NCBI GenBank assembly: GCA_002321305.1
Contig: DCMF01000012.1
Coordinates: 1-21,045, forward strand
Length of the DNA stretch: 21,045 nucleotides
Direction: 5' to 3'
From: Verrucomicrobia bacterium UBA1629
GTDB taxonomy: Bacteria; Verrucomicrobiota; Kiritimatiellia; RFP12; UBA1067
Shown: piece by piece, positions 13,074 to 20,197 of the stretch
Numbering within the stretch: the stretch's first letter is position 1
Layout of the letters: the number at the start of each line of letters is the position of its first letter
The notes under the pieces: model-generated
Told to the model about the DNA's origin: nothing
Databases searched by the model: none
The model's input: only the letters and a program-made list of their open reading frames with translations
Program-made: the position numbers and the translations under genes

Positions 13074-15095
13074 ATGATCGAGACCTACTTCTTCCAGGAC
13101 CTGGCGGTGCTGATGACGGCGGCTGGCGTCGTCTCGGTCGTCTTCGCGCGGCTCGGGTGGCCGAAGGTCCTCGGCTACATCCTCGCGGGCGTCGTCATGA
13201 GTCCGTACACGTGGGGCGGCAGCTTCCTCCTCGACCTCTCCTCGACGAACACGATCGGCCAGCTCGGCGTCGTCTTCCTCATGTTCGGCATGGGGCTGTC
13301 GTTCTCCGCGAAGGACATGAAGAAGATCCGCGGCGTCGCGCTGCCGGCGGCGGTCCTGGACACGCTCGTGATGATCTGGCTCGGCTACGAGGTCGGCACG
13401 AAGTTCTTCGGCTGGGCGGACGTGCCGTCGCTCTTCCTCGGCGTCGCGATCTGCGACTCGGCGACGACGCTTCTCGCGAAGGTGATTGGCGAGATGGGCT
13501 GGTCGAACCGCCCGTTCACGAAATACGTGCTCGGCACGTCCGTCTGCGAGGACATCATCTGCGTCGGCGCGATCGCCGTCGTGACGGGCTTCGCGTCCGG
13601 CGAGGGGATGTCCGCGCTTGCGCTCGTGAAGTCGCTCGGCGGGCTCACGGTCTTCTTCCTCACGGTGCTGGTCCTCGGCTTCGTCTTCGTGCCGCGCCTC
13701 CTCAAGTCCGTCGCGAAGCGGCAGGACGACGAGTCGCTCGTCCTCGCGATCCTCGGCTGCTGCTTCGGCGTGTCGTACTTCGCCTACCGGCTCGACTACT
13801 CGCTCGCGCTCGGCGCGTTCCTCGTCGGCATCATCGGCTCGACGAGCTGCGTGCGCGAGCGGCTTGCGTCGCTTGCGGACCCGCTGAAGTCCATGTTCTC
13901 GGCCGTGTTCTTCGTGTCGATCGGCCTCCTGGTCGATCCGGTCGCGCTTTTCCGCTGCCTGCCGCAGGTGCTGCTCGTCTCGCTCGTCGTCATCGTCGGC
14001 AAGCTCGTGAACAACCTCGTCGCCTCGCTCCTCTGCGGACTGGACGTGAAGACGTCCGTGCAGAACGCCTTCGGTCTCGCGCAGATCGGCGAGTTCGCGT
14101 TCATGGTCGCGATCCTCTACGCGGGGCTTCAGAATGACGCGACGGTGCCGCTCTTCCAGATTGCCGTCGGCGCGTCGCTCCTGACGACGCTCCTGAACCC
14201 GTTCATGATCCGCCTCTCCGACCGCGCGGGCGACTTCGCCGAGCGCCGTCTGCCGCAGGGCGTGCGGCGGATGCTCGTCTCGTACTGGGCGTGGCGCGAG
14301 AAGATCCTGGCCGGGAAGGGGTCTCCGACGTTCGCGCGCCTCCGGCTGTCCGCGATCCGCATGGGCGTCTACGCCGTGCTGATGTTCGCCGGCTCGTTCG
14401 TCTGCTCGCGCCTCTCGACCTTCGACTACTCGAAGTTCTCCCGCTGGTTCGAGACCTACGACGAGCTCATCTTCTTCGTGCTGGCGAACCTGCTGTCCGT
14501 CGCGCTGCTGCCGCTGGCGATCCTGGAGGCTCGGACGATGGGCGCCGCCGTGGCTGAGCTGCTGGCCGGGCGCGGTCGCTCGCGCGTGCTCGTCGCGTTC
14601 CGCGAGACGGCGCGCCTCTTCACGATTCTCGTCGCGGCGGCGCTTTTCGTCATGCTGTGGACGGCGATCAACCTGACGATCCTGCCGCACAACCGCCTTG
14701 CGCAGTGGATCTCGACGGCCGTCACGCTCGCCGTCGCCGTCCTCGGCTGGCGGTTCCTGCTGCGCTCCGGGCGGAGCGCGATCCTGCGCTTCAACGAGTC
14801 GCTGACGGAGGAGGAGCGGCGGCGCGGGCTGGAGCGGACGATGACGGTGCCCCTGCCGGAGGGTTCGCTCCATCGGCTCGTCCTGACGGCGAACTCGCCG
14901 GCCGTCGGCGAGACGGTCGTCTCGCTCAACATCCGCGCGAAGACGGGGGCCTCGATCGTCTCGGTCGTCCGCGACGGCCACACCTACCGGAACGTCGGCC
15001 CGGAGATCGAGTTCCGCATCGGCGACGAGCTGATCGCGCTCGGCGACGCGCACCAGGTCGGCGCGCTCAAGGACCTCCTCGGCGTGACGGCCTGA
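13074..15095 (+). CDS. CPA2-family monovalent cation:proton antiporter with extra TM region and RCK_C domain
   Basis: The product is 673 residues. Residues 1 to about 390 form the Na+/H+ exchanger fold of about a dozen helices. It has V-F-L-M-F-G-M-G-L-S-F, A-I-C-D-S-A-T-T-L-L (D128-S129, the position of the ion-binding acid in CPA2 proteins), L-A-L-G-A-F-L-V-G and V-F-F-V-S-I-G-L-L. It most resembles KefB/KefC-type K+/H+ exchangers. About residues 425-565 add four more hydrophobic helices. A soluble RCK_C (TrkA_C) domain occupies about 602-672, ending in G-D-E-L-I-A-L-G. The usual nucleotide-binding TrkA_N domain between them is absent, so control by NAD(H) is not expected, while RCK_C may bind a small ligand. 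The start has AAGGAGGG seven bases upstream and lies 21 bp after gatA, so it may be co-transcribed. The ion is not known. Confidence 0.88.
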   Translation: MIETYFFQDLAVLMTAAGVVSVVFARLGWPKVLGYILAGVVMSPYTWGGSFLLDLSSTNTIGQLGVVFLMFGMGLSFSAKDMKKIRGVALPAAVLDTLVMIWLGYEVGTKFFGWADVPSLFLGVAICDSATTLLAKVIGEMGWSNRPFTKYVLGTSVCEDIICVGAIAVVTGFASGEGMSALALVKSLGGLTVFFLTVLVLGFVFVPRLLKSVAKRQDDESLVLAILGCCFGVSYFAYRLDYSLALGAFLVGIIGSTSCVRERLASLADPLKSMFSAVFFVSIGLLVDPVALFRCLPQVLLVSLVVIVGKLVNNLVASLLCGLDVKTSVQNAFGLAQIGEFAFMVAILYAGLQNDATVPLFQIAVGASLLTTLLNPFMIRLSDRAGDFAERRLPQGVRRMLVSYWAWREKILAGKGSPTFARLRLSAIRMGVYAVLMFAGSFVCSRLSTFDYSKFSRWFETYDELIFFVLANLLSVALLPLAILEARTMGAAVAELLAGRGRSRVLVAFRETARLFTILVAAALFVMLWTAINLTILPHNRLAQWISTAVTLAVAVLGWRFLLRSGRSAILRFNESLTEEERRRGLERTMTVPLPEGSLHRLVLTANSPAVGETVVSLNIRAKTGASIVSVVRDGHTYRNVGPEIEFRIGDELIALGDAHQVGALKDLLGVTA

Positions 15096-15247
15096 CGGGG
15101 CGGCAGATGCGCCGCTGACGTTCGGGACTGCCGGTGCCCGCGTCCTTGAATGAGGATTCCAGTGATGATCCCTGCGGCGCTCCGGCGCGAGGCGGTTCGG
15201 CCTGGCGTGCCGTCGCCGGAGGGCGCGACGTCGGGCGATGCGTTCCC
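15096..15247. other. Gene-free stretch between convergent antiporter and AraC genes
   Basis: This 152-bp gap lies between two genes that point at each other. A GCGGC/GCCGC inverted repeat with a six-base loop (about 15103-15118) and a CGTCGC/GCGACG inverted repeat (about 15210-15229) could fold in either strand. Neither has a T tract, so I do not call a terminator. I see no gene here. Confidence 0.4.
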
Positions 15248-16021
15248 TCAACTCTGCACAGGCCTTGGCGCGGAGCGTAGGCGGCGTCGGAAGTCCGTCG
15301 GGGATTCATGGCGCAACTTGCGGAACGTCTTGACGAAATGGCTCTGGTCGTAGAAGCCGCACTCTGCCGCGATCGTCTCGATTGTCATGTCCGTTCCCGC
15401 GAGAAGCTGGCGTGCGCGGTTGATGCGGATCGTCGTGAGATAGGCGCCTGGCGTCATTTCGAGGATGCGGGCGAAGGCGCGGCGGAAGGTCGCGGTCGAC
15501 AGCCGCGAAATGGCGGCGAGCCTCGTGAGCGAGACCTTCTCGGCGAAGTGGTCGTCGATGTAGCGCACGACCCTTTGGACGGCGCCGTACCAGTCTGACG
15601 CCTCGCCGGCTTCCGTCAGTGTGCGGTAGAAGCAGGCCGTGCCGATGATCTTTCCGCTTTGGTCGAAGACCGGAAACACGGAGGCAACGCGCGGAGTCGT
15701 CGAGCGGTCGGCTCCGTGGGTCGTCAACCGGTTCAGGACGGGCCGCCCGGTGCGGCGGACTTCGCGGTAGAGCTTGAGGTATTCGTTGGCCAGGACGGGA
15801 GGGAAGAGCTGGTCGATCCTTTGCCCGACGGCCTCGTATTCGTCGCGGAAGTTGCAGTTCGCGCAGTTCTCGCGGTTGAAGGCCACGATGCGGTCCCGGT
15901 CGTCGACGACGTTGAACCGCACGCCAGGCAGGGTCTCCGCAAGGCTGCGCAGCGTCTCGGCGTTCTTGCCAGCACGCCGGAAAAAGGCGTGCTGAAACCG
16001 TTTGGCACTCGTGATGGTCAT
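15248..16021 (-). CDS. PAS-AraC family transcriptional regulator
   Basis: The product is 257 residues from the ATG at 16021. Residues about 22-130 look like a PAS-type sensor: V-R-F-N-V-V-D-D, then I-V-A-F-N-R-E-N-C-A-N-C-N-F and a later V-F-P-V-F-D-Q-S-G-K-I-I-G-T-A. C53 and C56 form a CxxC inside it. About 150-250 is a full AraC HTH domain with A-A-I-S-R-L-S-T-A-T-F-R-R-A-F, then I-A-A-E-C-G-F-Y-D-Q-S-H-F-V-K-T-F-R-K. The frame is open further upstream, but the -10 box (16057-16052) makes those ATGs untranslated. The chosen start has AAAAGGA 10 bases upstream. It is divergent from the hydrolase-GRE-activase operon, and a direct repeat sits in the shared control region. It is therefore the likely local regulator of that operon and probably of itself. 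The inducer is unknown; a redox role for the CxxC is speculation. Confidence 0.9.
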   Translation of the reverse strand: MTITSAKRFQHAFFRRAGKNAETLRSLAETLPGVRFNVVDDRDRIVAFNRENCANCNFRDEYEAVGQRIDQLFPPVLANEYLKLYREVRRTGRPVLNRLTTHGADRSTTPRVASVFPVFDQSGKIIGTACFYRTLTEAGEASDWYGAVQRVVRYIDDHFAEKVSLTRLAAISRLSTATFRRAFARILEMTPGAYLTTIRINRARQLLAGTDMTIETIAAECGFYDQSHFVKTFRKLRHESPTDFRRRLRSAPRPVQS

Positions 16022-16040
16022 GGTGTGGAAATCCTTTTCG

Positions 16041-16078
16041 CTCGTGAGCATATTATACACTAAATTCCCGTGAGCATA
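16041..16078 (+). promoter_or_regulatory. Direct-repeat operator, candidate AraC-regulator binding site
   Basis: CTCGTGAGCATA (16041-16052) and CCCGTGAGCATA (16067-16078) are 12-bp direct repeats with 11 of 12 matching bases, 26 bp start to start. AraC-family proteins characteristically bind direct repeats. The right copy ends two bases before the -35 box of the rightward operon, a class II activator position. Together the copies overlap the -10 and -35 of the regulator's own leftward promoter, compatible with autorepression. Confidence 0.55.
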
Positions 16079-16081
16079 CAA
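16052..16081 (-). promoter_or_regulatory. Promoter of the AraC regulator gene
   Basis: Read on the minus strand, TTGTAT (16081-16076) is followed after an 18-bp spacer by a perfect TATAAT (16057-16052). The predicted start near 16045 leaves a leader of about 24 bases carrying AAAAGGA before the ATG at 16021. The -35 box touches that of the divergent promoter. Confidence 0.65.
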
Positions 16082-16109
16082 TGACATCACGCAGGGGATA
16101 TGAGATAAT
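16081..16109 (+). promoter_or_regulatory. Promoter of the hydrolase-GRE-activase operon
   Basis: ATGACA (16081-16086, five of six to consensus) and GATAAT (16104-16109) are 17 bp apart, with TGA (16101-16103) giving an extended -10. The predicted start is near 16116, one base before the ATG at 16117, so the mRNA may be leaderless or start from a downstream ATG at 16147. The promoter abuts the candidate AraC-binding repeat. Confidence 0.6.
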
Positions 16110-16116
16110 ACGCGGC

Positions 16117-17934
16117 ATGAGAAGCTTGGAAAAGAAGACGCCTGCGATGGTCGCGAAAAGGATGTCCGCCCTTGTCGGGGCGGCGGTCGTCGCCATCGGG
16201 TGCGTCGTCGCGCGTGCAGACCTGTTGGACGAGGTGAGCGCGGCCGACTGCGCGGCCGACGCGAAGGTCTCGGCGATTCGCACGCCGGCGGAGCTGGCGG
16301 CGAGGCAGGCGGGCTGGCGAACGGCGTGGCTCAAGGGCCTTGGCGGTCTGCCGTCGGAGAAGACGCCACTGAACGCGCAGGAAGGGCCTGTCGTCAACGG
16401 GAATGGTTTCCGCCTCCAGAACGTCCTCTTCGAGTCGCAGCCGGGCGTGTTCGTGGTCGGCCACCTGTTCATGCCGGACGCGGCGGCGTTCAGGCCGCCT
16501 TACGCCTGCGTGATGATGCCGCTCGGACATTCCGATCGCGGCATTCTCAACCCGTGCTATGCCGACCTCTTCGTGCGGACGGCTCGTGCGGGGCTTGCGG
16601 CGTTTGCGTGGGATCCGCTCTCGCAGGGCGAACGCCGCCAGGGCGAGTCCCGGTTCGACGCGACGTGGGGCGAATGCGCGTGCGAGCATACGCGGCTTGG
16701 CGCGCGCGGCTGGCTGGTCGGCTGGAACTTCGCGCGCTTCCGCATCTGGGACGCGATCCGCGCCGTCGACTACGTGCAGACGCGCCCGGAGATCGACGGC
16801 ACGCGCCTGGGCGTGGCGGGCACGTCGGGCGGCGGCACGATGAGCGCCTACCTTCAGGCCTGGGATGCGCGCATCTCCGCCGCGTTCCCGAACTGCTACG
16901 TCTCGTCGCTGCGGGAGGTCTTCGCCGCGCGCGGCTGCCATGACGCCGAGCAGTTCTACTTCGGCCAGCTGCGGGACGGCGTGAACCATGCGGCGATGCT
17001 CGCGCTGGGCCAGCCTCGCGTCAAGCTGGCGGTCGGCAGCCGCTGGAAGGACTATTTCCCCCAGCGCGGCGCGGAAGAGACGTTCGCGACATTCACGAAC
17101 GTCACGGCGCGGCTGGGCCTTGCCGGGCCGTTCTGGCATTTCCACTGCGACGGCCCCCACGGGCTGCCGCCGGCCACGCGCGCGGCGCAGGTGGACTGGA
17201 TGCGGCACTGCCTCCTCGGCGCCGAGCCGCCCCGTCCGCGCGAGACCTACTGGGCGTTCGGCGTCGCCGCGCGGGGCGTCGCCGACGATCCGGTTCAGAA
17301 AGCGCCGCTCCCGTTCCGCGAGGCGGACACGTTCTTCACGCCGACGCATCAGGTGCGTGACCTCGCGGGCTTCCGGAGCGTCTATGCGCTCGTGGCCGCG
17401 CGGGCGCGAGAGCTGGCGCGCACACGCAAACCGTTGACGCGCACGGAACTTCGGGCGGCGGTCCGCCGCCGCGCGAACATCCGACCCCTGGCCCGCCTAC
17501 GCAAGGATGTGGACGTCCGGCAGGCACCGTTCGACCACCCGAAGTTCGGTTGGTGGTACCTGAAAGGCGCGTACGGCTGTCGACGCGAGAACGAGGCGGC
17601 GATGCTGGCGACCCTCGGACGGTCTGTCGTCGGACGCGATGCGGAAAACATCATTCTCCGAAGCGCGGCGGACGTAAATGCGCACGGTGGTCGCCCGGTC
17701 GAGTTGCGGGCGAAGGGGTGGGACTGCATCGCCGCCGCACACGCGTTCGCGGCGGAGCCCCAGCTTTTCGCCGGCGTCCAGTTCGACGATCCGCCGCCGA
17801 GCTGGACGGAGATGGCGACAAACCCCGATCCGAAGGACGACTCGTTCGCCGTCGGCGTCTGGGGGGCGCTGGAGGAATACGACTGGACGGATCTCGTCCC
17901 TGAACCTGAACCGAAAGGAGAGAAGGCAAGATGA
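16117..17934 (+). CDS. Exported alpha/beta hydrolase, acetyl-xylan-esterase-like
   Basis: The product is about 605 residues from ATG 16117. It has a signal peptide whose core (A-L-V-G-A-A-V-V-A-I-G) ends at A-R-A, so it is exported. ATG 16147 would give a more usual-length signal and is an alternative; the ATG at 16081 lies in the -35 box and is rejected. An alpha/beta-hydrolase domain spans about 85-375. The nucleophile elbow G-T-S-G-G-G has S237 and the likely catalytic His is H348 in D-G-P-H-G-L-P. The pattern resembles acetyl xylan esterase/cephalosporin deacetylase-type enzymes (AXE1-like). The last 200 or so residues are unassigned, probably an accessory beta-rich region. It overlaps the next gene by ATGA, so the two are coupled. 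Esterase activity is inferred; the ester is unknown. Confidence 0.8.
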   Translation: MRSLEKKTPAMVAKRMSALVGAAVVAIGCVVARADLLDEVSAADCAADAKVSAIRTPAELAARQAGWRTAWLKGLGGLPSEKTPLNAQEGPVVNGNGFRLQNVLFESQPGVFVVGHLFMPDAAAFRPPYACVMMPLGHSDRGILNPCYADLFVRTARAGLAAFAWDPLSQGERRQGESRFDATWGECACEHTRLGARGWLVGWNFARFRIWDAIRAVDYVQTRPEIDGTRLGVAGTSGGGTMSAYLQAWDARISAAFPNCYVSSLREVFAARGCHDAEQFYFGQLRDGVNHAAMLALGQPRVKLAVGSRWKDYFPQRGAEETFATFTNVTARLGLAGPFWHFHCDGPHGLPPATRAAQVDWMRHCLLGAEPPRPRETYWAFGVAARGVADDPVQKAPLPFREADTFFTPTHQVRDLAGFRSVYALVAARARELARTRKPLTRTELRAAVRRRANIRPLARLRKDVDVRQAPFDHPKFGWWYLKGAYGCRRENEAAMLATLGRSVVGRDAENIILRSAADVNAHGGRPVELRAKGWDCIAAAHAFAAEPQLFAGVQFDDPPPSWTEMATNPDPKDDSFAVGVWGALEEYDWTDLVPEPEPKGEKAR

Positions 17935-20180
17935 AGATGACGCGCAAGAGTTTCATGGTCGGGCTGTCGGCCGCCGCACTGCTGGAGGGTTCGCATCGCG
18001 CATTTGCGGCGGCCGAGCCGGTTGAACGTCCGTTCGGCGCGGGGGTGCGCCCGCTTGGCTCGCGCATCCGCCGGCTGCTCGCGCGGGCGCTCGACCACGA
18101 CGTCTTCCCCGCCGCCGTCCCGGTCGCCTACGATCCGGCAGACCTGACGCTGCCCGAGGCGATCCGCATCGGCAAGCGGCTGAAGGAGTACATCTCCGCA
18201 CAGCCCGTCGCCATTCGCGCGGACGAGGAGCTTGTCGGCTGGCTGCCGTTCGACGGGTCTGTCGAGAGCGACCTCTACCGCCGCACGGGACACAGGGCGT
18301 TCGGCGAGGCTTGCGGCGAATACTACCTTCAGCCGAAGGAACGCCTCGCGATCTTCGAATGGCAGCACACGTGCGCGGACTTCCCGATGATCCTGCGGGA
18401 GGGCCTTGCCGGCGTCCGCCGCGACATCGCCGCCGCACGGCGGAAATGGGCGGGGAATGCGGAACGGCTAAACTACCTGGCCGGGATGGATTTGGCATTG
18501 GACGGCATCGAGGCGCGGGCGAAGAACTGCGCAGCGGCATGCCGGCGGCTTGCGGAGGCCGAAGGGGACGCGGTGCGCCAGGCGACGCTGCTGGAGATGG
18601 CGACGCGCTGCGATTGGGTGCCAATGCAGCCCGCGCGCACGTTCGTCGAGGGCGTCCAGAGCGTCTTCTTCTGCTATGACCTCCTGTCGGACGCGATCGG
18701 CCGGATAGACCAGTATCTCGCGCCATTGTATTTCGCCGATTTGCAGAAGGGGACGCTGACGCGCGAACTGGCGACGGACTACCTTCAGGAGCTGTTCATC
18801 TTCATCGATGCGCACACGCCCCATGCGAGCGGCAACTACGACAAGGGCGGCGAGTGCCACATGACCGTCGGCGGGCTGACGCCGGACGGCAAGGACGGCT
18901 GGACGGACTTCTCGCGGCTTGTCGTGGAGGCCGCGATGGCGTGCGACCTGCGCCGGCCGGAGATGTCGTTCCGCTGGCATCCCGGAACGCGGCGCGAAGT
19001 CCTGCGGTTCATTCTCGACTGTGAGCGGCGCGACCCGAACAAGCGCATCGCCCTCGACGGCGACGTGCCGCGCGTCACGGCCTACGAGCGGCGGCTCGGC
19101 CTTCCGCCGGAGGTGGCGCGCGACTACTGCATCACGGGCTGCAACGAGGCGGTGTTCATGGGCGGCGTCTCCTGCGGCGGATTCCACATGAACGCGGCCC
19201 GCTGCTTGGAGCGCGTCTTCACCGTCCGCCGTGCCGACGCGCTCGCCTGCCGGACGTGGGAGGCGTTCGCGCAGGTCTTCGTCGAGGAGCTGAACCACGA
19301 CCTGGCGGACGCCGACCGTCTCTCGAAAGCGTTCAACGCCCTGCGCGCCCGAGACTGCAACGTCCTGTCGGCACTCGTGCTCAAGGGCTGCATCGAACGG
19401 GCCGAGAGTCCGACGCGCGGCGGCGCCTCGCGCATGGTGTCGTGCATCGACCTTCTCGGCACGCCGAACGTCATCGACTCGCTGTGCGTCGTCCGGCAGT
19501 TCGTGTTCGACGAGCGGCGCTGCACGATGGAGGAGCTTGTCCGGGCGCTTGCGGCGGACTGGAAAGGCCATGAAGATCTGCGCACGGAAATTCTCGCCCA
19601 TGGGAGGTTCTACGGCGCGAACGACCCGTTCACGAACGAGATGGCGCGGTTCTACCATCGGGCCGTCGCCCGCTTCGCCGACGGACGGCGGGACTATTTC
19701 GGGCAGCCGCTCCTGTTCGGCAACCACACGGGCTACAACGACAACGCCACCAAGTTCGGACGGCTCACCGGCGCGATGCCGGACGGACGCCGCGCCGGCG
19801 ACTTCCTGTCCTTCGGCAGCGGGCCTTCGGCAGGACACGGCTCGGATGCGGCGACGTCCATCCTGCTTGCGGCGGCGCAGATGGATCCGGAGGGCGTGAT
19901 GTGCGGCACGTCGATCCTCAACCTGTCGCTGCCGGAGTCGACCGTGACGGACGAGCGCGATTTCGAGAAGGTCGTCGCGCTCGTCGAGACCTACTTCAGG
20001 AAAGGCGGGCTCCACCTTCAGCTGAACCATGTCTCGCGGGAGACGCTGATCGATGCGCAGCGGCATCCCGAAAGGTATCCCGACCTGCGCGTGCGCGTCT
20101 CCGGGTTCTCGGGCTATTTCGTCCGCTTCAAGAAGACGATCCAGGACGAGATCATCTCGCGGACGGTCTCGCGTCCCTGA
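17931..20180 (+). CDS. Glycyl radical enzyme (pyruvate formate-lyase/diol-dehydratase family) with signal-like leader
   Basis: The product has 749 residues. The catalytic thiyl motif is G-C-N-E with C404 and E406 (in Y-C-I-T-G-C-N-E-A-V-F). The C-terminal glycyl-radical motif is R-V-S-G-F-S with G725, followed by Q-D-E-I-I-S-R-T. Conserved R-I-D-Q-Y-L, P-D-G-R-R-A-G and H-P-E-R-Y-P-D-L blocks confirm the family. A single Cys with Cys-x-Glu points to the dehydratase/lyase branch, not to pyruvate formate-lyase, which has two adjacent Cys; most characterised members read C-V-E, so the Asn is unusual. Residues 1-28 look like a Tat/Sec leader (T-R-K-S-F-M-V-G, an Ala-rich core, A-F-A-A), although the core contains Glu and His. 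Shine-Dalgarno AAAGGAG is 10 bases before the ATG, which overlaps the hydrolase stop. The activase gene follows. Substrate unknown; requires anoxia. Confidence 0.92.
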   Translation: MKMTRKSFMVGLSAAALLEGSHRAFAAAEPVERPFGAGVRPLGSRIRRLLARALDHDVFPAAVPVAYDPADLTLPEAIRIGKRLKEYISAQPVAIRADEELVGWLPFDGSVESDLYRRTGHRAFGEACGEYYLQPKERLAIFEWQHTCADFPMILREGLAGVRRDIAAARRKWAGNAERLNYLAGMDLALDGIEARAKNCAAACRRLAEAEGDAVRQATLLEMATRCDWVPMQPARTFVEGVQSVFFCYDLLSDAIGRIDQYLAPLYFADLQKGTLTRELATDYLQELFIFIDAHTPHASGNYDKGGECHMTVGGLTPDGKDGWTDFSRLVVEAAMACDLRRPEMSFRWHPGTRREVLRFILDCERRDPNKRIALDGDVPRVTAYERRLGLPPEVARDYCITGCNEAVFMGGVSCGGFHMNAARCLERVFTVRRADALACRTWEAFAQVFVEELNHDLADADRLSKAFNALRARDCNVLSALVLKGCIERAESPTRGGASRMVSCIDLLGTPNVIDSLCVVRQFVFDERRCTMEELVRALAADWKGHEDLRTEILAHGRFYGANDPFTNEMARFYHRAVARFADGRRDYFGQPLLFGNHTGYNDNATKFGRLTGAMPDGRRAGDFLSFGSGPSAGHGSDAATSILLAAAQMDPEGVMCGTSILNLSLPESTVTDERDFEKVVALVETYFRKGGLHLQLNHVSRETLIDAQRHPERYPDLRVRVSGFSGYFVRFKKTIQDEIISRTVSRP

Positions 20181-20197
20181 TGGAAAGGAGGCGAACG

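Noticed and set aside
15096..15247. Bidirectional terminator between the antiporter and AraC genes
   Set aside because: The inverted repeats are short and lack a T tract on either strand.
12084..15251. Very long open frame on the minus strand (over 1000 codons) opposite gatA and the antiporter gene
   Set aside because: It is an Arg/Ala/Asp-rich shadow caused by the G+C-rich codon pattern of confident + strand genes. No family motif is visible.
16022..16090. Upstream starts of the AraC regulator on the minus strand (16090 and 16051)
   Set aside because: They lie upstream of, or inside, the -10 region of its own promoter; the start at 16021 has a good ribosome-binding site.
16081..16116. Upstream ATG at 16081 as start of the hydrolase
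   Set aside because: It lies in the -35 box and upstream of the predicted transcription start, so it would not be in the mRNA; it also buries the signal peptide.
18017..20180. Assigning the GRE to pyruvate formate-lyase
   Set aside because: PFL needs two adjacent catalytic cysteines; only C404 is present in a G-C-N-E context, so a PFL name would be misleading.
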